64,000 bases of DNA from JAFMKE01 sp037624485 (GTDB lineage: Bacteria; Bacteroidota; Bacteroidia; Chitinophagales; UBA8649). The DNA lies in assembly GCA_037624485.1 (NCBI GenBank), contig JASJJC010000009.1, forward strand, positions 186,001 to 250,000, written 5' to 3'. Under the pieces are notes generated by a model. It saw nothing but the letters and a program-made list of their open reading frames with translations. It was not told where the DNA came from and searched no databases. The translations under genes and the position numbers were made by a program. Positions 45,982 through 55,036 of this stretch are shown in pieces; position 1 is the first letter of the stretch; the number at the start of each line of letters is the position of its first letter.

Positions 45982-46779
45982 ATGGTGAAGTCACCAGCAG
46001 AAATTGAGTTAATTAGAGAGAGTTCTTTACTTGTTTCAAAAACCTTAGCTGAGTTAGCTAATCATATAAAACCTGGTGTTACACCATTGTTTTTAGATAA
46101 GTTGGCCGAGGAGTTTATCAGAGATCATGGCGCTGTGCCTGGATTCAAAGGATATGGGGATTTCCCTAACACACTTTGTTTTTCAATAAATAGTGCGGTG
46201 GTTCATGGGATACCGAATAATACAGTAATCAATGAGGATGATGTATTGTCGATTGATTGTGGTACGATAATGAACGAATTTTATGGTGACCAAGCTTTTA
46301 CATTTGCTATGGCAGGTGTCGAAATGGAAATCTTAAAGCTTCTTCAAGTAACACGGAAGTCGTTAAGCCTCGGAATAGAGCAAGCCATTGTTGGCAAGCG
46401 TACAGGGGATATCGGTTTTGCAATACAGCAATATTGTGAAAATGAGCATGGATATGGTGTGGTTCGGGAGTTGGTTGGACATGGTTTAGGAAAGTCATTA
46501 CATGAAGATCCTGAAGTACCCAACTACGGAAGAAAGGGCCAAGGAACTAAATTGTTGGAGAATATGGTTTTAGCTATTGAACCGATGATTAATCTCGGAA
46601 CACGTGATGTTGTTTCAGCTCAAGATGGTTGGACAATATTGACAAAGGACGGGAAGGTTAGTGCACACTACGAGCATGATATTGTAGTAAAAAAAGAGAA
46701 AGCGGAAATCTTAACTGATTTTGGAGTTATAGATCAAGCAATAAAAAAGAGTAATTACCTACAGGACATCGTAGAATAA
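45982..46779 (+). CDS. map: Type I methionine aminopeptidase
   Basis: 265 residues from the ATG at 45982; an in-frame GTG at 45958 overlaps secY and is less likely. Metal ligands: DCGTIMNEFYGDQ (two Asp), GHGLGKSLHEDP (His), IEPMINLG (Glu) and YEHDIVV (Glu). It removes the initiator methionine. In many bacteria adk precedes map; here it does not. Confidence 0.96.
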   Translation: MVKSPAEIELIRESSLLVSKTLAELANHIKPGVTPLFLDKLAEEFIRDHGAVPGFKGYGDFPNTLCFSINSAVVHGIPNNTVINEDDVLSIDCGTIMNEFYGDQAFTFAMAGVEMEILKLLQVTRKSLSLGIEQAIVGKRTGDIGFAIQQYCENEHGYGVVRELVGHGLGKSLHEDPEVPNYGRKGQGTKLLENMVLAIEPMINLGTRDVVSAQDGWTILTKDGKVSAHYEHDIVVKKEKAEILTDFGVIDQAIKKSNYLQDIVE

Positions 46780-46786
46780 ATAAAAT

Positions 46787-47005
46787 ATGGCAAAACAAGA
46801 TTTAATAAAACTAGATGGTATCATAACAGAAGCATTATCCAATGCGATGTTTAGGGTAAAACTAGAAAATGGACATGAGATTGTAGCGCACATCAGTGGA
46901 AAGATGAGAATGCACTACATTAAGATCTTACCAGGCGACAAAGTCGCTGTGGAAATGTCACCATATGATTTGGATAAAGGAAGAATAACGTATAGATATA
47001 AATAG
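46787..47005 (+). CDS. infA: Translation initiation factor IF-1
   Basis: 72 residues, the exact usual size. S1-like OB fold: LDGIITEALSNAMFRVKLENG and SPYDLDKGRITYRYK. It blocks the A site during initiation. It lies 7 nt after map. Confidence 0.98.
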   Translation: MAKQDLIKLDGIITEALSNAMFRVKLENGHEIVAHISGKMRMHYIKILPGDKVAVEMSPYDLDKGRITYRYK

Positions 47006-47011
47006 AGTATT

Positions 47012-47128
47012 ATGAAAGTTAGAGCATCTATAAAGAAGCGAAGCGTTGATTGTAAGGTAGTGCGTAGGAAAGGACGTCTATATATCATCAACAAGAAGAA
47101 TCCAAGATTTAAACAAAGACAAGGATAA
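47012..47128 (+). CDS. rpmJ: 50S ribosomal protein L36, zinc-free type
   Basis: 38 residues from ATG 47012 to TAA 47126-47128. Starts MKVRASIKKRS and ends NPRFKQRQG. The C-x2-C...C zinc ligands of canonical L36 are reduced to a single cysteine (VDCKVV), so it should not bind zinc. It sits between infA and rpsM as expected. Confidence 0.96.
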   Translation: MKVRASIKKRSVDCKVVRRKGRLYIINKKNPRFKQRQG

Positions 47129-47138
47129 ATTTTTAGTA

Positions 47139-47516
47139 ATGGCAAGAATAGCAGGAACAGATTTACCAAGAAACAAGCGAGGCTTAGTTAGCTTAACGTA
47201 TATTTTTGGAGTCGGAAGAACAAGAGCATCGGAAATTTTAGCAACGCTAAAAATTGATGAAAACAAGAAAGTTGAAGAGTGGACTGATGATGAAGTCGCA
47301 GAGCTTAACAAATATATTGGCGACAATATAAAGGTTGAAGGTGAGTTGCGTTCAGAAGTGCAGTTAAGTATTAAACGTTTGCAAGATATCGGATGCTATA
47401 GAGGTATTCGTCATCGTAAAGGTTTACCTCTAAGAGGACAACGTACTAAGAATAACTCTAGAACGAGAAAAGGAAAGAGAAAAACTGTTGCTAACAAAAA
47501 GAAAGCAACTAAATAA
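47139..47516 (+). CDS. rpsM: 30S ribosomal protein S13
   Basis: 125 residues. Starts MARIAGTDLPRNKRG; RHRKGLPLRGQRTKNNSRTRKG is the usual C-terminal RNA-binding region (here RHRKGLPLRGQRTKNN). It contacts P-site tRNA and the 50S subunit. First gene of the alpha-type segment. Confidence 0.98.
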   Translation: MARIAGTDLPRNKRGLVSLTYIFGVGRTRASEILATLKIDENKKVEEWTDDEVAELNKYIGDNIKVEGELRSEVQLSIKRLQDIGCYRGIRHRKGLPLRGQRTKNNSRTRKGKRKTVANKKKATK

Positions 47517-47537
47517 TAATTAAAGGAGCACTGAATT

Positions 47538-47933
47538 ATGGCTACACAAAAAAAAGCGTCAAAAGCTAAAAAAAGAGTTGTAAAAGTTGATGCTGAGGGT
47601 AAGGTTTTTATTAAAGCTACTTTCAACAACATCATTATTACTTTTACAAACAACCAGGGACAAACGATTTCATGGGGATCTGCAGGTAAAGCAGGTTTTA
47701 GAGGTTCCAAAAAGAACACGCCCTATGCTGCACAGATTGCAGTTACTGATGCTGCGAAAGTTGCGCATGATGCTGGACTTAGAAAAGTTGAAGTGTATGT
47801 GAAAGGTCCTGGATCGGGAAGAGAGTCTGCTATCAGAACAGTTTATAGCAGCGGTATTGAGGTTACAACTATTAAAGATGTTACGCCAATCCCACATAAC
47901 GGTTGTCGTCCTCCAAAAAGAAGAAGAGTTTAA
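47538..47933 (+). CDS. rpsK: 30S ribosomal protein S11
   Basis: 131 residues. FNNIIITFTNNQGQTISW and the C-terminal DVTPIPHNGCRPPKRRRV are diagnostic. It forms the 30S platform by the E site. Confidence 0.98.
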   Translation: MATQKKASKAKKRVVKVDAEGKVFIKATFNNIIITFTNNQGQTISWGSAGKAGFRGSKKNTPYAAQIAVTDAAKVAHDAGLRKVEVYVKGPGSGRESAIRTVYSSGIEVTTIKDVTPIPHNGCRPPKRRRV

Positions 47934-47958
47934 TAAATAATATTCAAGTTTAAGAACC

Positions 47959-48564
47959 ATGGCAAGATATATCGGTCCAAAGACCAAAATCGCTAGAAAA
48001 TTCGGTGAAGCAATTTACGGAGATGACAAGTATTTCGATAGAAGAAAATATTCTCCAGGTCAGCACGGGTCTTCGAAAAGAAGAAAATCTGTTTCTGACT
48101 ACGGTGTGCAGTTGAAAGAAAAGCAAAAAGCAAAATATACTTACGGTCTTTTAGAGCGTCAGTTTAGAAATACCTTTAAAAAGGCTTCTAGAAAAGAAGG
48201 TGTTACAGGTGAAAACTTATTACAAGCATTGGAGTCTAGATTGGACAACGTTGTTTATAGAATGGGAATTGCTAAAACAAGAACGCAGGCTAGACAATTT
48301 GTTGGTCACAAGCACATTTTAGTAAACGGTGATATCGTTAATATTCCTTCTTTTCATGTTCGTCCAGGAGACGAGGTGGAAGTTCGAGAACGTTCTAAAT
48401 CAATGGATCCTATTCAAGAAGCTATTGCCGGATCAAACAATGACTTCGCTTGGATACAATTTGATACTAAAGTAATGAAAGGTAAATTGCTAGAATTACC
48501 TGCTAGAGAAGATATTCCAGAAAATATCAATGAGCAGTTAATTGTAGAGTTATATTCTAAATAA
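47959..48564 (+). CDS. rpsD: 30S ribosomal protein S4
   Basis: 201 residues. MARYIGPKTKIARKFGE, then the S4 RNA-binding domain near LDNVVYRMGIAKTRTQARQF. A primary 16S binder; in E. coli it autoregulates the alpha operon. Zinc-finger cysteines seen in some S4 proteins are absent. Confidence 0.98.
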   Translation: MARYIGPKTKIARKFGEAIYGDDKYFDRRKYSPGQHGSSKRRKSVSDYGVQLKEKQKAKYTYGLLERQFRNTFKKASRKEGVTGENLLQALESRLDNVVYRMGIAKTRTQARQFVGHKHILVNGDIVNIPSFHVRPGDEVEVRERSKSMDPIQEAIAGSNNDFAWIQFDTKVMKGKLLELPAREDIPENINEQLIVELYSK

Positions 48565-48584
48565 TATTAAAAAAAGGAAACTAA

Positions 48585-49580
48585 ATGGGATTATTAACAT
48601 TTCAAAAACCTGATAAAATTGTTCTTCAAAAAGCAAATGACTTTGAAGGTACTTTCGAGTTCAAACCTTTAGAGCAAGGTTTTGGAGTAACAGTAGGTAA
48701 TGCTTTAAGAAGAGTTTTGTTATCATCTTTGGAAGGCACAGCAATTGTAGGAGTAAAAGTGAGTGGTGTTGACCATGAGTTTTCTACTATTAGAGGTGTA
48801 CTAGAAGATATTACAGAAATCATTTTAAATCTTAAGCAAGTTCGTCTTAAGAAAATAATGGATGATGAGAATGCTTCTGATAAGATCTTTATTACCATTA
48901 AAGATAAAGAGACTTTTACAGCTGGTGACATCGAAAAGCATACAAACGTTTACCGTGTAATGAATCCTGACTTAGTGATTTGTAACATAGAGCCAGTGGT
49001 GACCTTAGAATTGGAGATTACTATCCAAAGGGGTAAAGGTTATGTTCCTGCAGAGGAGCATGATTTTGCTGAAACATCAGTTGGGTTTATTCCTGTAGAT
49101 GCGGTTTTCACTCCAATCAAGAATGTGAAATACAACATAGAAAATACACGGGTTGAACAAAGAACAGATTATGAGAAGTTAATGCTTGATGTAACGACTG
49201 ACGGAACCATACATCCTGAAGAAGCAGTAAAAGAAGCAGCTCGTATTTTGATTCAACACTTAATGTTAATTTCAGATGAGAATATCACTTTTGACACTTC
49301 AGAGAATAAAGTGGATGATATTGTAGATGAGCATGTATTGCAAATGAGAAAACTTTTAAAAACAAATCTTGAGGATTTAGATTTATCAGTAAGAGCATAC
49401 AACTGCCTAAAAGCAGCTAAAATTAATGGCCTAGAGGAATTAGTTAGGTTCAATACGAATGATTTGTTGAAGTTTAGAAACTTCGGTAAGAAATCTCTAG
49501 TTGAGATTGAAGCGATGTTGATTGAGAAGGGCTTAAGTTTTGGAATGGACATTTCAAAATACCAATTAGACGAGAATTAA
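48585..49580 (+). CDS. rpoA: RNA polymerase subunit alpha
   Basis: 331 residues. N-terminal dimerisation domain with GFGVTVGNALRRVLLSSLEG; C-terminal domain (about 255-320) with LDLSVRAYNCLKAAKI and FRNFGKKSLVEIEAML for UP-element and activator contacts. The expected gene order rpsD-rpoA-rplQ is kept. Confidence 0.98.
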   Translation: MGLLTFQKPDKIVLQKANDFEGTFEFKPLEQGFGVTVGNALRRVLLSSLEGTAIVGVKVSGVDHEFSTIRGVLEDITEIILNLKQVRLKKIMDDENASDKIFITIKDKETFTAGDIEKHTNVYRVMNPDLVICNIEPVVTLELEITIQRGKGYVPAEEHDFAETSVGFIPVDAVFTPIKNVKYNIENTRVEQRTDYEKLMLDVTTDGTIHPEEAVKEAARILIQHLMLISDENITFDTSENKVDDIVDEHVLQMRKLLKTNLEDLDLSVRAYNCLKAAKINGLEELVRFNTNDLLKFRNFGKKSLVEIEAMLIEKGLSFGMDISKYQLDEN

Positions 49581-49609
49581 TAGATTAATTAAGATAGACA
49601 TTTGAAGTA

Positions 49610-50188
49610 ATGAGACACGCAAATAAAATAAATAAGTTAAGTAGAAAAACAGCGCATAGAAAGGCAATGTTCGAGAATATGTCTTCTTCTCTTATCTTAA
49701 ACAAGAGAATTTTTACGACTGTTGCAAAGGCAAAGGCACTTAGAGTGTATCTCGAGCCTGTTGTTACTAAAGCTAAAAAGAACGATACGCATAACAGAAG
49801 AACGGTATACCGTTACTTAGGTAGTAACAGTTTAGGTAAAGAAGCGTCTAAAGAATTATTCGATGTAATTGCTCCTAAAGTTGGAGAACGTCCAGGTGGT
49901 TATTTAAGAATCATCAAAACGGATCATAGAGCTGGTGATAATGCTGAGATGGCAATGATTGAATTCGTAGACTTCAATGACATATATACACAGTCTGCTG
50001 ATAGCAAACCTGCTAAAAAGAAAAGTAGAAGAGCTGGTAAAAAGAAAACACCTACTGCAACTAGTGAAGTAACTGATGTTGTAGAAGCTGTGGATGTTGT
50101 GGAAGCTGTGGAAGAGGAGATAGATGAATCTCCTGCAGAAGATCAGGCAGAAGAAACTTCTACCGAAGACCAAGCGAAAGCGGAATAG
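49610..50188 (+). CDS. rplQ: 50S ribosomal protein L17 with acidic C-terminal extension
   Basis: 192 residues. The core (about 1-120, MRHANKINKLSRKTAHRKAM) is normal L17. Beyond that comes a basic linker (KPAKKKSRRAGKKK) and then a strongly acidic tail of about 45 residues. The tail contains a duplicated DVVEAV segment encoded by an 18-bp tandem repeat at 50075-50110. The extension makes the protein much longer than E. coli L17 (127). Last gene of the alpha-type segment. Confidence 0.96.
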   Translation: MRHANKINKLSRKTAHRKAMFENMSSSLILNKRIFTTVAKAKALRVYLEPVVTKAKKNDTHNRRTVYRYLGSNSLGKEASKELFDVIAPKVGERPGGYLRIIKTDHRAGDNAEMAMIEFVDFNDIYTQSADSKPAKKKSRRAGKKKTPTATSEVTDVVEAVDVVEAVEEEIDESPAEDQAEETSTEDQAKAE

Positions 50189-50208
50189 CATGCAGAAATA
50201 ATTTATAT

Positions 50209-50240
50209 AAAAGGGATAAGCGAAAGTTTATCCCTTTTTT
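50209..50240 (+). terminator. Intrinsic terminator after rplQ
   Basis: AAAAGGGATAA pairs with TTATCCCTTTT around a short GAAA-containing loop, followed by a T run. It closes the ribosomal cluster. Confidence 0.9.
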
Positions 50241-50287
50241 GTTTATATCCTCTTGATAAGATTTTTTAAAACATGTAATAATTGCAT

Positions 50288-50295
50288 TAATTTCG
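50288..50295 (+). promoter_or_regulatory. Weak candidate -7 element for carA
   Basis: TAATTTCG differs from TAnnTTTG at one base; the same TTCG variant is found before the S24 regulator and the HPPD gene. The -33 region is not convincing. The ATG follows 16 nt later. Confidence 0.3.
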
Positions 50296-50311
50296 CCACA
50301 ATCTATAAAAC

Positions 50312-51403
50312 ATGGAAAATAATAAAGCATATTTACTCTTAGAAGACGGCACTTTTTTCGAAGGAAATTCAGTAGGACGCAAAGGAACTACCTATGGTGA
50401 GATCTGTTTTAATACTGGCATGACCGGATATCAAGAGGTTTTTACTGATCCTTCGTACTTTGGACAAATGATAATAATGACCAATCCGCATATTGGAAAT
50501 TATGGTGCGATGGCTTTAGATAAGGAATCAAAGCAAGCTCAAATTTCCGGATTAATATGTAAGAAGTTCTCTAGTAAATTTTCTAGATTACAGGCAAATA
50601 CTTCATTGAATGATTTTTTGGAAGACAACAATATCGTGGGTATTTCGGATATTGACACCCGTGCATTGGTTACCCAAGTTCGAAGTAAGGGAGCTATGAA
50701 TTGTATTATTTCTTCAGATTTAGATACAGTCGATCAACTCAAAAATGAGTTGGCCAAAGCACCAAATATGGATGGCTTGGAGTTGGCCTCTAAAGTGACT
50801 ACAGAGGTGCCATATACGCTAGGTAATAATGATGCAAAGTATCGGGTGGCTGTACTTGATTTAGGAATTAAGCGAAATATATTGAAATGCCTAGAAGAGC
50901 GTGATTTTTATATTACAGTATTTCCAGCAAAAACTGATTTTAAAACAATGAGTGCCTTTAATCCGGATGGATATTTTGTATCAAATGGACCTGGAGATCC
51001 ATCTGCCGTGGGTTATGCAGTAAAAACGGTGAAGGAGATTATGGCAGCTAATAAGCCATTATTTGGAATTTGCTTGGGCCATCAAATTTTGGCTTTAGCT
51101 AATGGTGTATCTACCTATAAAATGCATCACGGCCATCGTGGGTTAAATCATCCCGTTAAGAATCTTATTACAGGTCAATGTGAGATTACCTCCCAAAATC
51201 ATGGTTTTGAAGTTAATAGAAAAGATATCGAATCTAGTGAGCAAGTAGAAATTACGCACATAAATTTGAACGATCAAACCGTAGAAGGAATACGTATTAA
51301 AAATAAAAAAGCTTTTTCTGTTCAGTATCACCCTGAGTCGTCCCCTGGACCACACGATTCTCGATATTTGTTTGAACAGTTTGAAGATTTAATGAACGAA
51401 TAA
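50312..51403 (+). CDS. carA: Carbamoyl-phosphate synthase small (glutaminase) subunit
   Basis: 363 residues. N-terminal CPSase small-chain domain (LEDGTFFEG, CFNTGMTGYQEVFTDPSY), then a class I glutamine amidotransferase domain with catalytic Cys254 (GICLGHQIL) and the His/Glu pair in QYHPESSPGPHD. It supplies ammonia from glutamine for carbamoyl phosphate. The large subunit carB is not nearby, so it must be encoded elsewhere. Confidence 0.96.
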   Translation: MENNKAYLLLEDGTFFEGNSVGRKGTTYGEICFNTGMTGYQEVFTDPSYFGQMIIMTNPHIGNYGAMALDKESKQAQISGLICKKFSSKFSRLQANTSLNDFLEDNNIVGISDIDTRALVTQVRSKGAMNCIISSDLDTVDQLKNELAKAPNMDGLELASKVTTEVPYTLGNNDAKYRVAVLDLGIKRNILKCLEERDFYITVFPAKTDFKTMSAFNPDGYFVSNGPGDPSAVGYAVKTVKEIMAANKPLFGICLGHQILALANGVSTYKMHHGHRGLNHPVKNLITGQCEITSQNHGFEVNRKDIESSEQVEITHINLNDQTVEGIRIKNKKAFSVQYHPESSPGPHDSRYLFEQFEDLMNE

Positions 51404-51414
51404 AAACAAATTGA

Positions 51415-52704
51415 ATGAGTATCATTTTAGATATAAAAGCAAGACAAATTTTAGATTCAAGAGGCAATCCAACTATCGAAGCAGATGTATATACAGAGGG
51501 GGGCTTCTTCGGAAGAGCAGCCGTTCCTAGTGGAGCTTCTACAGGAATACATGAGGCCGTTGAATTAAGAGATAATGACAAGAGCTATTACTTAGGTAAA
51601 AGTGTTCAAAATGCAATAGCAAATATTCATGATGTTATTGCCGACCTTCTGATAGGAGTGGACGTCTTTGAGCAGAATTTGATTGATCAGTTAATGATTG
51701 ATGCAGACGGTACGCCAAATAAAAGTAAACTTGGTGCTAATGCAATTTTAGCAGTTTCATTAGCTTGCGCTAAGGCAGCAGCAATGTCTTCCAATCAATC
51801 TCTTTTTAGATATATTGGAGGAGTTAATGCAAATACATTGCCTGTTCCTATGATGAATATCCTCAATGGAGGTTCTCATGCAGATAATAGCATTGATTTT
51901 CAAGAGTTTATGGTAATGCCTTTCGGAGCGGATTCATTTAGTGAAGCTCTCCATATGGGCGTATCGGTATTTCACCACCTCAAGAACGTTCTTAAAGAAA
52001 AGGGATACTCAACAAATGTTGGTGACGAAGGAGGATTTGCTCCAAACATCAAAAGTAACGAAGAGGCGATTGAAACAGTTTTACTAGCGATTGAAAGAGC
52101 TGGATATAAAGCAGGTGAAGATATGTGGATTGCAATGGATGCCGCAGCTGCTGAATTCTATATTAAAGAAGAAAAGGTATACCATTTTCATAAATCTGAT
52201 GGGCGAAAGTTGAATAGCGAAGAAATGGCTTCATATTGGGCAGATTGGTGCGAAAAGTATCCTATTATTTCTATAGAAGATGGCATGGATGAAGATGATT
52301 GGGCAGGATGGAAATCTTTGACAGAAAAAGTTGGAGATAAAATTCAACTGGTGGGGGATGACTTATTTGTGACCAACACCAAAAGATTACAAACTGGGAT
52401 TGAAAATAACATCGCTAACTCTATTTTGATAAAAGTGAATCAAATCGGAACCCTGACAGAAACCATTAATGCGGTTAATTTGGCTACGAAAAATAAATAT
52501 TCCTCTGTGATGAGTCATCGCTCAGGTGAAACTGAAGATACAACCATTGCTGATTTAGCAGTTGCACTTAATACTGGTCAAATAAAAACTGGTTCTGCGA
52601 GCAGAACGGATCGAATGGCAAAATATAATCAGTTATTACGTATCGAAGAGGAGCTTGGAGATATGGCATACTATCCTGGGAAAAATTTCCGATTCATTAA
52701 ATAA
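51415..52704 (+). CDS. eno: Enolase
   Basis: 429 residues, usual length. Conserved GNPTIEADV, GDEGGFAPN, metal ligand stretch ISIEDGMDEDDW and catalytic-loop SHRSGETEDTTIADLAVA. It converts 2-phosphoglycerate to phosphoenolpyruvate. It lies 11 nt after carA and 5 nt before lgt, so the three are probably one transcript. Confidence 0.98.
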   Translation: MSIILDIKARQILDSRGNPTIEADVYTEGGFFGRAAVPSGASTGIHEAVELRDNDKSYYLGKSVQNAIANIHDVIADLLIGVDVFEQNLIDQLMIDADGTPNKSKLGANAILAVSLACAKAAAMSSNQSLFRYIGGVNANTLPVPMMNILNGGSHADNSIDFQEFMVMPFGADSFSEALHMGVSVFHHLKNVLKEKGYSTNVGDEGGFAPNIKSNEEAIETVLLAIERAGYKAGEDMWIAMDAAAAEFYIKEEKVYHFHKSDGRKLNSEEMASYWADWCEKYPIISIEDGMDEDDWAGWKSLTEKVGDKIQLVGDDLFVTNTKRLQTGIENNIANSILIKVNQIGTLTETINAVNLATKNKYSSVMSHRSGETEDTTIADLAVALNTGQIKTGSASRTDRMAKYNQLLRIEEELGDMAYYPGKNFRFIK

Positions 52705-52709
52705 GTTTC

Positions 52710-53492
52710 ATGCAGGAATACTTCGTTTGGAGTCCAGATCCAATAGCTGCTGATTTTGGGTTTTTACGGATAAGTTGGTATGGTTTAACCTGGTCCTTGT
52801 CTATTTTGCTTGCCTACTTCATGGGCATGAAAGTATTTAAGCGAGAACAAAAAGATACCGAACTGGTCACTCTTTACATACAATATGTTTTCATTGGAGC
52901 ATTGCTTGGTGCACGTATTTTTGATATTCTATATTATCATTTTGATGCATTTGTTGAACGCCCAATGTTAATGCTGGAAGTAATGAATGGCGGATTATCT
53001 AGTCACGGGGCTATGATTGGAGTTCTTTTGGCTTTATTACTTTTTTCTAAAAGACATAAGGAGTTTACTTTTATTTGGCTAGTAGACCGCACGGCACTTG
53101 GTATGCCGCTTTTAGGTGGACTGGTTCGAATTGGCAATTTTATTAATAGTGAGTTGTATGGCAAGGTTACCGAAGTCTCATGGGCAGTTATTTTCCCTTT
53201 ATCAGATCCAGCTAAATTGCCAAGACATCCTATTCAATTGTATGAAGCTTTATGGTTGTTTTCTTGTTCTGCTGTGTTTTGGTTCCTTTATAAAAAGAAA
53301 CAACTCGCTGGTGGTTCGTTTGCAACTTTATTCTTAGTCGTGGTTCTCGGTGGTCGATTGGCTTTAGAGTTTATGAAAGATAGTTCTACCTATTATGGTC
53401 CACTAAGCAATACGCAGTGGTTAAGTCTGCTCGGGGTTATTATAGGATTAAGCTTACTGTATAAAGTAAAGAACAAGTCGTCAGTAACTTAA
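52710..53492 (+). CDS. lgt: Prolipoprotein diacylglyceryl transferase
   Basis: 260 residues with about seven membrane helices. Motifs: LGARIFDILYYH, NGGLSSHGAMIG (the Lgt signature with essential His), GRIGN-like VRIGNFINSELYG, and RHPIQLYEAL. It attaches diacylglycerol to lipobox cysteines, the first step in lipoprotein maturation in the inner membrane. Confidence 0.95.
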   Translation: MQEYFVWSPDPIAADFGFLRISWYGLTWSLSILLAYFMGMKVFKREQKDTELVTLYIQYVFIGALLGARIFDILYYHFDAFVERPMLMLEVMNGGLSSHGAMIGVLLALLLFSKRHKEFTFIWLVDRTALGMPLLGGLVRIGNFINSELYGKVTEVSWAVIFPLSDPAKLPRHPIQLYEALWLFSCSAVFWFLYKKKQLAGGSFATLFLVVVLGGRLALEFMKDSSTYYGPLSNTQWLSLLGVIIGLSLLYKVKNKSSVT

Positions 53493-53514
53493 GAATCCTA
53501 CTCTTTACTCCGTA

Positions 53515-55014
53515 TCAATGCCCATGACCATCTCCTTCACTGTGCTCTTCTTCTGCAGTGAATGCATCTTCATCAAAAATGAAGTTCTTATAATTTTCAT
53601 CTCCTTCATTTTTCATGTATTGATGAAAGAATCCTTCTATCTGTTCTGCGGCAATTCGTTTGGCAATGATTTTTTTATCTTTATCTAAAATGAAAATCTG
53701 TGGTGTACTGGTAACATCATAAATCGTTCTAAAATTAGTTTGATGGTATAAGTCACTCACATTAATCCAATTTAAATCATGCGTTTTAATAAACGATTTC
53801 CATTCTTCAATTTGCTCAATATTCGACGTGGTTATTGCATAGACACTTAAACTTTCGTCTAAATGATTTTTATAGAATGCACTTAATTTTGGAGTAACTT
53901 TTTTACAATGCCCACAATCTGGATCCCAAATATAAAGAACTGTATAATCCGTTTTGATGTCGTGTAGACTATAGAACTTGTTAATACTAGTATCTCTTAA
54001 GCTTAGGTTAGGAGATGTTTTCCCTATAAGTAGTGGCTCGATAGCTTTTCTTCGCTCAATCATCTTGTCTAGTTGCACTGAATCTATCCATGGGGTTTCA
54101 CCAGCTTCGTAATAGTTCTTGACCAAGTGCACATATACGGCATCATCTCCCATTACTTTGCTGTTTGCATACTTATTTAACAAGGTGACTAATGCATATT
54201 GAAAAACATTAGGATTAGCCATAGCTTTCTCTAGTACAATGTCACAAGATTGTATAATAGAGTCTTGACTTTTGACTGTGTATTTATCAAAGTAATCGAT
54301 TAGTTTACCTTTCAGCACAGGAGTACGTATGATACCTTCTTCATTAAAAAAAGTATAGTCCCAATAGTGTTGCTTAAAATAGTGAAACCTGAAGTTAGGG
54401 TCGACTTCATCTCCATTTTCATCTACCGGAGGTTCTGGAATTTTAATTTCTCTTAACATTCCTAGAATAGCGGAGTATAATAGCTCAGGGTTTTCTTCCA
54501 TAATGGCTATACGATTAGCCGTGTAGTCGTTATTTAATTGAGTATACTCAGCGGTTAGTGCTTCCTTTTCTTTATCCTCTTGGGCCAACTTTATTTTACC
54601 TTCCAATACTTGAGATTGTTGTCTTATCTCTTTCATCGCATTCATGTCGAATTGAAAAATTTCATTATCCAGAGAATTAGAGAAGATAACATTATCAAAA
54701 TTATTGGTGTCAGGGAGTTCAATCCCAAAGTATTGATTTTTTACAATGAACTCAAAATATTTGTTTTTTAGTCGAGGGAAAACTGCCAAGTAGACACCGT
54801 GATCCAAGTTCTCGTCTCCTCGTATCATCAACTGCCCCTTATTATCAAAGGTAAGTGTATCAGCAATGAACTGTTTATCTTCATAATGATAGGCGAGATA
54901 AAAATCTTCATTAGCCATTTGAGGCACATTCAAGGAGATATTATGGCCTTTTTTTTGAGCATTTAATTCCCCACTAAATAGGAGGACAATCAATACTAAT
55001 ATTATATTTTTCAT
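53515..55014 (-). CDS. Secreted/lipid-free TlpA-like thiol-disulfide protein with DUF4369/DUF5106-type N-terminus
   Basis: 499 residues from the ATG at 55014; an in-frame start 42 nt upstream lies inside gldC and would put charged residues before the signal peptide. Signal peptide at about 1-20 (ends ELNAQ). A beta-rich N-terminal region resembles DUF4369 (about 22-120), a helical middle follows (about 130-350), and a thioredoxin-like TlpA domain has CGHC in WDPDCGHCKKVTP. The C-terminal tail is His-rich (GDGHGH). It probably acts as an envelope thiol-disulfide oxidoreductase; its substrate is unknown. Confidence 0.82.
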   Translation of the reverse strand: MKNIILVLIVLLFSGELNAQKKGHNISLNVPQMANEDFYLAYHYEDKQFIADTLTFDNKGQLMIRGDENLDHGVYLAVFPRLKNKYFEFIVKNQYFGIELPDTNNFDNVIFSNSLDNEIFQFDMNAMKEIRQQSQVLEGKIKLAQEDKEKEALTAEYTQLNNDYTANRIAIMEENPELLYSAILGMLREIKIPEPPVDENGDEVDPNFRFHYFKQHYWDYTFFNEEGIIRTPVLKGKLIDYFDKYTVKSQDSIIQSCDIVLEKAMANPNVFQYALVTLLNKYANSKVMGDDAVYVHLVKNYYEAGETPWIDSVQLDKMIERRKAIEPLLIGKTSPNLSLRDTSINKFYSLHDIKTDYTVLYIWDPDCGHCKKVTPKLSAFYKNHLDESLSVYAITTSNIEQIEEWKSFIKTHDLNWINVSDLYHQTNFRTIYDVTSTPQIFILDKDKKIIAKRIAAEQIEGFFHQYMKNEGDENYKNFIFDEDAFTAEEEHSEGDGHGH

Positions 55015-55036
55015 AATGTAATCTTTAATACTATTC

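Noticed and set aside
49904..50191. Open frame antisense to rplQ
   Set aside because: It is the complement of the repetitive acidic tail of L17, giving a Phe/Ser/Arg-rich low-complexity product.
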